From contig VCJN01001034.1 in NCBI GenBank assembly GCA_006384855.1, forward strand, positions 16,630 through 80,629: 64,000 nucleotides of DNA, written 5' to 3'. This DNA is from Tetraselmis striata (Eukaryota > Chlorophyta > Chlorodendrophyceae > Chlorodendrales > Chlorodendraceae). Positions 56,301 to 64,000 of this stretch are shown here, piece after piece. The translations under genes and the position numbers were made by a program. Numbering within the stretch: the first letter of the stretch is position 1; each line of letters opens with the position of its first letter. A model generated the notes under the pieces. It ran no database searches and was not told the DNA's origin. It worked only from the letters and a program-made list of their open reading frames with translations.

Positions 56301-59300
56301 ATATGATGTCTGAATTCGTGTCAATGTCGTGTTTCAATAAGTATTAATATTCTTGTGCTTGTTACCGCAGATATCTCTTGAACCTTATCGCTTGACAGTG
56401 CACAAGGAGTACATGATCGATGTCAGCTTTGAGAGGTTGCTACTCCACGCGATCCAACCGTCACTCCCCTTCCAACCGCGGTTCCAGTCTTACTACGCAT
56501 GGACTTTGGTCGAGCGCAATGTGCTGGCGCAGGCGCTGACAGGTTTCGCGTCGGGTCAGATTGACATCGATGACTTGGCCAACATTGACAAGGATTTTAA
56601 GAACGCGCTTCCATACGTCAACACGTTGGCCGTCCCGCCGGCCTGGAATGGCTTCCACAACACCGGTGCCGTCGACTGGATCTCTTACGGCCACCTCAGA
56701 GTCGAGATTGCTGATCCAGAGGTGAAGACATCTCACGGTGGCGACATCAACATGTTATACGCCGACAAAGTCAACCTCGTGGTCAACAAGGCTACGGGGC
56801 TGCCTTGCATTTTCAGCTTCATATCCGATACGTTCGTCGCTCTGCCGCCGGAATTTGAATTCCGTTCCCCAAAGCTGCAAGACTGCAATATGGTGGCGCA
56901 AAGCTACAAGGTAAAAGCCTATCGCGACCTGTTGTACCTATCCGGATCAGATATGTGTAGTTACATATAAATCAATACACAATGCAACTTACTGACATCC
57001 ATTTCTTGCATTTGTTATTCAGAGAAATCCTTCCCTATCCGCCGAGAATTTCTCGGTGTCCTTTCCAGTAGTCCCTAAACATGGGTTTTTATCCGATGAG
57101 TACGAGCCCCTGGCTCTGACCATGGCCAACTTCAAGGAGCTAGTCGCAGCAGACCAAGGCGGGGAGAACCCGAGGTTGGCGGATTCAAGTTCCTACAAGC
57201 CAGAGATCGACGTCATCGACGAGTTTCTTCGCGCCCACGGCGCGCGTCAAGCCAACATCGACGGCAGCCACAGACGGGAGGCGAAGCGCATGGTGAAAGA
57301 AAACTACCCGGATATCTACAACGCCAACAAAGGCATCCACCTCACGTCGACTAAGATGTACATCGGCCTCTCGCCGGAAGTCTGCCGCTACATGTCTATG
57401 AAGCTCAACGAGGCGGGTCACACCGTCGTGGGAGACACGTCGATGCACACAACTCCTGGTGAGTGACCCATTCTCCCAGATTACTACACCCCTCCACATA
57501 AGTTTGGGGTCCCTTTTCGGCAGTCTCAAGACTTCACAAGTCTAGGGTACCTGAACGTAGGGTATATGAGATGAAACCCTGGAATCTCAGAGGGCTTTAT
57601 AAAACCTGCATGACGAGTGGCTCAAACCGAAGCTTAATGACCTTTGACTAGGGAATCACGCTGCACTTGGTGCGTGGATGGGCGTCGCCTGCAACTGCAC
57701 CAAAACCGGGGTCGGTATCACGCACACGCCGACGCGCGTGCATAGGCAACCAAACGGCGGGATGGCCATGAACGCGTGAGGAAACACATTGGCGAGGGGC
57801 TCGGGTGCATTTGGTTGGGGTGCAGCCGTGTGGGCGGCGGCCAGTGCATGTCGCGTTGCGATACTGGCATGGCATCAGTGTCGGCCACGCGCGGCAACAC
57901 CCCCTTGGCTTCAAAACGCTGTAACTTTTCAGGGTTTGCTCAGAAAAACTTTTTAAAAATATCACGCCATTCCTCGTTCAATTCTGCGTCGGGAACACTC
58001 TTCCATAATCACAAAATCGATTTTTTGGGTCTCCGAAAAAAATCCCCAAAGATGATCATCCAAGTTGCCCCTCACTGCCTCATGTGCCCACCCATATCGG
58101 GCGCGTGGCTTTGCGCCAAGTGCGTGTCTAAGCCCCATACTCAGTTGCGCGAGAGCGTTATGTATGTGGATGACCACGGACCACCAACACTTGGCATGTG
58201 CCACCTCCTAGCGATACACACATCTACTAGCCAAAATGCCATTTTCCACAGCATTTTTCAAGGAATTTCATATTAATCAAAATCCACGCCCCTACCGCGC
58301 CACCCCGCCCACGAAACGGTGCAACTGGCATTCCACCACGCGCCCCCATAGTAGAGCATTGCCCTACGCCAAGGGGGCCATCGAGCGCCTCTCCTACGTG
58401 CGTTCGCCACAGAAACAGCAGCATTTTCACCCCAAAACTGCTCCCCACAGTGGCCAACTTGACGTTGGGATGTCACGTCGTGCCTATAGCGACATGCTTT
58501 CGGTGGCCTACACGCACGGTGTGTGCAACTTATGCCAAGGGCCGTATCCACCGGGTTTGGTGCGACGAGTGCCGCTATTTCCATAGGTTTGGACGGTTGG
58601 CGCAACCCACAACTTTCTGGCGCCAACGCACCATGCAATGATTTCGCGTTTTTGAAAGGGCGCCCACAAATGGTCGTGTTGTCGCGCGGGTGGGTATAAA
58701 GCGCACAATAGGCGTTCGCCCGAACTATTCCCACTGTAGTTAGCATGTATGCACATGCAGCCGGCGTTATCCTCGCCCATGCATGCGCTTTGCGATCGAA
58801 AATGCAAAACCCGGACTTATGTGGAGGGGTGTATTTAGCTAACCGTGGCAGCAAATAGGCGTAAAGTGTGACAAAAGTCGTTCTGTCGTTAGCGGGTTTA
58901 AAATATGTCACAGTGGGACGAAACGTTCTGTCATCAGCGGGACGAAACGGTCTGTCATCAGTGGGACAAAACGGTCTGTCATCAGTGGGACGAAACGTTC
59001 TGTCATCAGCGGGACGAATCGGTTTGTCATCAGCGGGACGAAAGGGTTGGTCATCAGCGGGACGAAACGTTCTGTCATCAGTGGGACGAAACGTTCTGTC
59101 ATCAGTGGGACGAAACGGTTTGTCATCAGTGGGACGAAACGGTTTGTCATCAGTGGGACGAAACGGTCTGTCATCAGTGGGACGAAACGGTTTGTCATCA
59201 GTGGGACGAAACGGTTTGTCATCAGTGGGACGAAACGGTCTGTCATCAGTGGGACGAAACGGTCTGTCTTCAGCGGGACGAAACGTTCTGTCATCAGCGG

Positions 59301-62211
59301 GACGAAACGTTCTGTCATCAGTGGGACGAACCGTTCTGTCATCAGCGGGACGAAACGGTTTGTCATCGAGGTACAAGCGTTCGGAATTTTGAAATCGGTG
59401 CAATTGTTTCTGCAGAACCTTCGCAGATGTTTCGAGAGCTGGTATGCAGAACAGGATGCAAATCGCCCCGGCTTTAGGGCACTTCCGCAAATCAGGGTAG
59501 TGAAGGAGTTCAAGAAGTATGAAGTTCTTCAAGTTGAACTTGAGAAGATCGGCATAAAAGATGAGAAGAGCAGCGAGTTCTCAAATTTGATTGACCTCTG
59601 CTCGCGCCCACAACGGTGAGCTGCGTACATGATGAAAATTTGTCGTGTTGTTAATGCTGCTAGATTCTGACAAATGATTTGCGCAGTGTTTTTGAGCCCC
59701 TTGAGCAGATTTCTGAAGCCTACCGGCATGTGGACCTCGGGGTTCGAGGATGGAGCGAAGCCAGAACCAAACTCGGAGACCTATTGGTGTACTACGAGCA
59801 AGAACTCGATAGACTCAAGCGGCGCCTCAATTACGGCAGGAAACTCACCCAGAAGGAAGTGAGCAAGGTTTACGAAGCAATTCGGAAGCCTATCAATACA
59901 ATCCTCGATAACAAGAAGTACGGCTTCGGGAAAGACAGAGCTCACTTCCGAGTCGCCCTCATGGAGGTAAGTTGTGACCGACCCCAATGTCTTAATCATA
60001 TGGAATACTATGATTGATTCCTTTCTCCGTACTGAAGTTTGTTTTTCGACCCAGGATGTCGGCTTTGGACCCCATGCGCCATGGCTAGACGAGCCGTCTC
60101 TTGCCAAGCAGAGCGACAGCGCGGATCTCCCTGTGGGCCAGATGTACCTGGTGGTTGGACTGCTCATCCAAGGCGAGCACAGTGTGACCCCGAGCCTCTA
60201 CGAGCTGGTGGATGACATTAAGCATGCCGGCGACGATGGCCCCATGGCTGTCACGCACACCAACGCGGAGTGGCTCGCGATGATTGAGACCTGGCGGTTT
60301 CGCGATCTCTTGCGTCGAGCAAGCATCAAGCTCATGAATGCTATTGGCACGGCAAAGGGACACGGACAGGAACTCCAACTGCTGACGCCGGACGAACCGG
60401 CCAGGAACTGGGGGAAATATCTCTCGGACCACATCATCGAAATGGATGTGGATGACGATGTGTCGGATGAGCAAGCGGCCGCTCGCCTTGACGCCATCAC
60501 CAAGTTCGGAGCCAAGGTTGATGACCTCGGCCCAACAGGCTTCCCTAGAAAGTTCCAGGATTTGTTCAAAGGTGCTCATCGCTCCGGTCCGTTGATGGTC
60601 TTGCTGACCCCTCCTGCCAGATGGGGGGACATGAAATCCGCCGATTGTCTCACACCACTACCGGTTCGAGAGCATATCGCGGCCACCAACACCACCATCA
60701 GGAGTGAGGCGTATCGCATCAAGAATCAGATGCCGGACTTGGTCATCTCCTTCTTCACAGAGTTTGCTCTTCTGGCATGTGCCCCGGAGCTTATCGCGGT
60801 TTCCGCTCCGAATGTTTCTGATGAGCTGTGGATATCGATGAAGGTAACTAAGATCTTGTGCAACCACAAATGCTCTTCTGAATTTTCGTTGTGAGCTATT
60901 AACCCGAATCTGTTTCCTACCACACACAGGCCGCGGCTCTTCCGGTGATGCCCAAGGGCTTTGAGCTCGACCAGGATGACAAGGTGTGGTTGAACGAGGA
61001 GTTTTGCAAGACTTGCATTGTGGAGGGGAACTTCAAGGCTCCCGCGACAAAACAATTCGCCGCGGACGCCATGTCGGCAGTTCGTGCCAAAAAGGCAACA
61101 GTCTTCATTGCCGACGCGCTTTTCGGAGCTGGTTCGCACACATGGGACTCGAAGGATGCTGCGTGGGGTACGGACGACTTCAACGACGTGTTTGCTTTCG
61201 CCAGGCAAGACAACCCCAACAACCCCGGTGCGTACTAGATGACTGTGCTTTCATTTATCTCATTCCCGATTTACCCCCGCGCAGGCAGTTGAATATCCTG
61301 ACTGGATCTTCTGACGTCCACACTGCTCTCGATGGGTGCCATTTCTTCATTCACCTCTCGGACCAGCAACTTGGATCCGCAATCACAGCCGTTCAAAAAC
61401 AAGCTGAGGACCTCATCTATCACGTCCTGACTTGGGCCAAGGATTGCGGGATGAAGATGGGCAGCTCTCTGCGTCACGACGCTGAGTACTACCTCTACGT
61501 CAGGAAGCCCCCGCCAAGCATCATAGCTGACAACATCCGTTTCAATGATCCCCGAAGGTGAGATTTGATCCGTGGAAAATAGCCGGCTTGTATATTCTAC
61601 TCGCTAAGCCGGTTGTGCCTTTCCAGGTTCTCTACATCCATCATGTTGGGTCACTTCAAAGACAGTTCGAAATTGAAGGACGAGAACAGACAGACGGTGA
61701 ACAAGTACCAAAAGCCTATCGCTCTCTTCGCCAAGCACCTTAAGATGGCGGCAACAGACGGGACAACAATCGTCGACGTCACAGCCGGAACCGGGACAAC
61801 CGCGGTGCGTGAGGGGTGCAACCCGGGTGAGTGTCTTAATGGGGTCAGCATAAACAAATTAACGCCTTGTGCGGTTTGCCACGCCTTTTCCAGGTCGCTG
61901 CGGCCTTTTCCGTGTGGTGGGACCATATGGAATCTACCTACTCGTTCACGCACAGGAACTTGAAGATTATCCTCATTGACAACCAGAAGACGCAAATCGC
62001 TGGGATGAAGTCCAGGATGACCTCATGGTTCAAAGAGAAGCCATGGGACGAGACTCAAAGACTGCGTCCAAGTGACTTCGAGAAGTGGCCGGGTCTACCC
62101 CTTCCAATGACCGAGTTAGAGGAGCGGGAAGAGCGTGCAGCGGCGGAGAAGAGGAGGCAACAGGCGGCAGAGCGCCGAGGAGATTATGTGATCGAAGATG
62201 ATGATATGTAG
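53376..62211 (+). CDS. Large protein with C-terminal DNA amino-methyltransferase domain, about 15 exons
   Basis: Exons 53376-53436, 54585-54950, 55040-55123, 55218-55301, 55387-55443, 55551-56287, 56371-56910, 57023-57458, 59450-59615, 59687-59966, 60055-60843, 60930-61204, 61285-61557, 61627-61804 and 61894-62211 keep phase (about 1,547 residues). The N-terminus is basic and disordered, with an E-P repeat. The middle (exons 6-11) is unrecognised. The end follows beta-class N4C/N6A methyltransferases: TVFIADALFGAGSHTWD (motif IV position, DALF instead of DPPY), CHFFIHLSDQQLG, EYYLYVRKPPPS, NKYQKPIALFAKHL (motif X), IVDVTAGTGTTAVAAA (motif I, SAM), IILIDNQ. A TGA at 55607-55609 is in frame unless a 135-bp in-phase intron (55595-55729) is removed. 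Intron 12 needs a GC donor. Exon 9's start is the least sure. Confidence 0.72.
53460..53693 (+). repeat. Direct duplication of about 115 bp in intron 1
   Basis: GCCTGCCTGCTCGACGCGTG and the following GCGAGTTCGGTTAGGGTTC occur twice with few changes, in the first intron of the methyltransferase-like gene. Confidence 0.85.
53940..54563 (+). repeat. 24-bp tandem array 2 (methyltransferase intron 1), 26 units
   Basis: Exactly 26 units of 24 bp with start GTCATCAG, core GGGACGAAACG and variable last bases (GTTT, GTCT, TTCT, TTAT). It ends 21 bases before the exon 2 acceptor at 54584. Confidence 0.97.
55040..55301 (+). repeat. Tandemly duplicated exon (exons 3 and 4)
   Basis: A unit of 178 bp containing an 84-bp exon and its intron is present twice. 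The exons encode EPVATEASKESKGKEKV, followed by (S/L)ETIVTPG, with only two or three changes. The copies are in phase, so both can be used or skipped without a frameshift. Confidence 0.9.
57487..58831. mobile_element. Complete TIR transposon copy 2, nested in intron 8
   Basis: 17-bp perfect inverted ends (CACCCCTCCACATAAGT at 57487-57503, reverse complement at 58815-58831) with TA on both sides (57485-57486, 58832-58833), 1,345 bp. The TA target suggests the Tc1/mariner group, but no catalytic motif could be read in the broken frames. One frame has spaced cysteines (HCLMCPPISGAWLCAKCVSK). The copy begins 28 bp after the exon 8 donor of the methyltransferase-like gene. Confidence 0.88.
58886..59370 (+). 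repeat. 24-bp tandem array 3 (methyltransferase intron 8), 18 units
   Basis: Eighteen regular units from 58930 to 59361 with degenerate flanking units. Same consensus and orientation as arrays 1 and 2. It lies just right of the nested transposon and about 80 bp before exon 9. Confidence 0.96.
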
Positions 62212-62240
62212 TACAATTCCGCAAAATTAGCCGCTCATAT

Positions 62241-62452
62241 GTTTTGTCCCGGCTTTGACAGAGTTTCAGCCCCGGACGGCACAAACTGCTTGTAGCCATC
62301 ACGGCCCCCGCCCTTATTTTTGTCCCAGTTTGGACAGAGTTTCAGCCCCCGACGGCGCAAACTACTTGTAACCATCCCGTTTCCTTCACTCTTTTGATTT
62401 GTCCCTGCTTGGACGGAATTGGTTTCCCCGACTTGGCACAAAATGAACCAAC
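62241..62452 (+). repeat. Right subterminal repeats, three units
   Basis: Three units begin TTTTGTCCC or ATTTGTCCC, followed by a GGACRGA block, (A/G)GTTTCAGCCCC and GGC-x-CAAA (62241, 62317, 62396). They lie between the methyltransferase stop codon and the right inverted repeat and share the GTCCC core with the left end. Confidence 0.8.
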
Positions 62453-62527
62453 CGGCATTCATATTAGCTTTCAATCCCACTGCTGCCCCCAAACCCTAAT
62501 TTAGACCTAACCACAATGCACCGCGTG

Positions 62528-62557
62528 CCTCGGGGCAAAATAGGTTACATTACTGTT
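62528..62557 (-). repeat. Right terminal inverted repeat
   Basis: Reverse complement matches 48652-48681 at 27 of 30 positions; followed by TAGG (62558-62561), as the left end is preceded by TAGG (48648-48651). Confidence 0.7.
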
Positions 62558-62561
62558 TAGG

Positions 62562-64000
62562 GCCATCATGCCATGCCCTCAACTTCTCCCTCTCGCCCGC
62601 TTAGGCCACTGCGACAGCCCCTAGGGCATGATGCACCTATCATGCCTAATCATTGTTGCTGATGACTTGCCAAAATACACATTGATGTTTCCAATTACGC
62701 CCGAATTTAGGTCATTTAGCCCTTTTGGTGTGTATTTCGGCATTGATGTTGTTTGTAGTAATCTTCCCCATATTCCCAGTCGCATGCTTTGCCTTGTTAC
62801 TAGACTTGCTAGACTATATATACGGTTGGGAGAAACGTTGCATTTGTTTTTTACACTTCTCACTTTCCAGCCGGCCCTTAACACTGGGCGAAGTACTGCC
62901 TATGTACTAAATCCGGGCGAGCCGGATGGTGATGACAGTGTACTCCTGTGAAACGGTGGACCGCGCGACGACCGGCCGACCCACCACCAAACATGCCCCA
63001 CAGGAGGTCATCACTACAGCCACCATGGAGATCAACAGACTAGAGGAGCAATAGAAGGCCACGGTCGGCGCCGCTCTCGATGCGCCGCGCGGCGGCAAGA
63101 CCCAACTTCCCAAGATCCGATCCGCCATCACTGCGGAACAAATCGCAGGCACCCGACTTCCATCGGCCGCCCGCCCCATGCTAGCTGACGGCCAGCGCCC
63201 TCCGCGGCGTGAAGAGCAGGCTCCGCAAGAGACTACCACAACAGCCAACAAGGACATCAACAGACCCGAGGAACACCAGGCGGCCGAGGTCGGCGCCACC
63301 ACCGATGCGCCGCGCAGCGGCAGAGCCGAGCCCCCCAAGACACCCAAGATCGCGACTGCTAACCACCCGGCGCCGCATACAGCCGACCAGTCGGCGAAGC
63401 ACCACGGCCAGCTCCCCCAAAAGCCCTAGCCACCACCAACTACATACCCAGCTACAAGTGGCCCACGACCCGGCCGCGGCAGCCCCTCAAGCCACGGAGA
63501 TGGACAGCGACGACTCGCCACCGGCAGTCGCGCAGCCGGCGACAAGCGTCGATCCAGCCCCGCACCCCGAGCCGGCTCCACCGGCCGCAGCGCAAGCCCC
63601 CACCGCGACAAGAGTGACATGGGAGGCCAACAACCCCTCGAGCATAACCCCACATCCAGCACACCAGCCCAGGCGTCCCGCCTGGCCTAGCTCGCGGCAG
63701 AGGCTCATCGCCCCCGCCGCCCCCCGCGCCGGAAGGCCCCCTTGCAGCCGCAAGTGGATCGTATGCGGATGCTCCGTAGGCAAGGCGCCCAACCCCAAGC
63801 TGGACGCACGACTGCGGCTATCAGCGCCGCCACCCAAGAACTCCGGACGTTTCTAGCCGGTATGCCCGGAATGCATTTTCGAATTTACCAGCACTATTCC
63901 CCGCAAGTATTACAAACAGTGTATCGCCCGACCCGCGGGCTTGGTACCGGTAAAGACACGAGACGAAGTCGTCATGCCATTAAACGCAGTATAATGTGCC
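62562..64000 (+). other. Flanking stretch with degenerate gag-like, duplicated coding sequence
   Basis: A TATA-like ACTATATATACGG lies near 62813. From 63000 a unit of about 220 bp is duplicated in frame (MEINRLEEQ then a stop; DINRPEEHQ), rich in Pro, Ala and Thr. A further frame to 63856 (TRVTWEANNPSSITPHP) and a C-x2-C piece at the window end suggest a decayed retroelement gag, but no diagnostic domain is seen. Confidence 0.3.

Larger units (their letters stand above)
48652..62557. mobile_element. 13.9-kb two-gene DNA transposon (candidate)
   Basis: The ends are inverted repeats of 30 bp with 27 matches (48652-48681 and 62528-62557; outer end AACAGTAATKTAACC). The sequence TAGG lies directly outside both (48648-48651 and 62558-62561), fitting a 4-bp target duplication. 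A second inner pair of inverted CATTTTGT motifs lies at 48846 and 62448. Inside are a transposase-like gene on the minus strand and a methyltransferase-like gene on the plus strand, head to head, plus three arrays of one 24-bp repeat in their introns. Boundaries rest on one copy and are inferred. Confidence 0.7.

Noticed and set aside
57776-58276. 166-codon frame with spaced cysteines in the n­ested transposon as a zinc-finger protein
   Set aside because: The frame is not kept in the sister copy at 30.6-31.8 kb, and no known domain is matched.
48652-62557. Possibility that the transposase-like and methyltransferase-like genes are ordinary host genes
   Set aside because: Inverted ends with TAGG on both sides and the shared arrays favour a mobile element, but this remains an inference from one copy.

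Overview
The window looks like nuclear DNA of a green alga, probably a chlorophyte of the Chlamydomonas/Volvox kind. This is an inference. The evidence is GC-rich coding exons cut by many short introns, GTGAGT/GTGCGC-type donors, long G or C homopolymers in introns and spacers, coiled-coil and centrin-like EF-hand proteins, and a set of retroelements typical of such genomes. Host genes are spaced out and large stretches are mobile-element debris. Exon models were built by hand from homology, splice signals and reading phase; no search was run.

Layout. 1-3214 is the pol end, chromodomain and 3' LTR of a decayed Ty3/Gypsy chromovirus. 3215-6349 holds no gene that I can support. Host genes follow: aldo/keto reductase (6350-7733, -), a coiled-coil protein (9115-10684, -), a renalase-like FAD amine oxidase with an RGG-like tail and one apparent frameshift (12444-14346, -), a ZNHIT3-like C-terminal region (16546-17272, -), and one unidentified exon (17757-18026, -). 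A small Ty1/copia-derived LTR element with matching 5-bp target duplications lies at 18938-20571. A cation:proton antiporter gene of nine exons spans 20956-26359 (+), with a 185-bp minisatellite and a large AT palindrome in its introns. 26360-30577 is mostly non-coding and includes a MITE-like element. Two copies of a TIR transposon (30578-31762 and 57487-58831) and a tyrosine-recombinase retroelement with split direct repeats (31914-33854) follow. The host genes resume with a threonine-synthase-like gene of eight exons (34352-40146, +) and an EF-hand gene of five exons (41779-45589, -). A LINE occupies about 45790-47640 (-).

The most interesting region is 48652-62557. It is bounded by 30-bp imperfect terminal inverted repeats (27/30 identical), each flanked by TAGG, as expected of a 13.9-kb DNA transposon. 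It carries two divergent multi-exon genes sharing a 539-bp intergenic region. One encodes a 956-residue transposase-like protein (a D, MDN, GHTH-x3-D pattern). The other encodes a protein of about 1,547 residues ending in a DNA amino-methyltransferase domain. That domain keeps the motif X and SAM-binding motif I signatures, but the catalytic DPPY-type motif IV reads DALF. Three introns of the two genes contain arrays of the same 24-bp repeat, whose GGGACGAAAC core resembles TTTTGTCCC-type motifs near both ends of the element. One intron also carries a nested TIR transposon.

Several introns in unrelated genes (threonine synthase-like, antiporter, methyltransferase, probably the coiled-coil gene) only keep phase and homology if a GC donor is used, so GC-AG splicing may be common in this genome.
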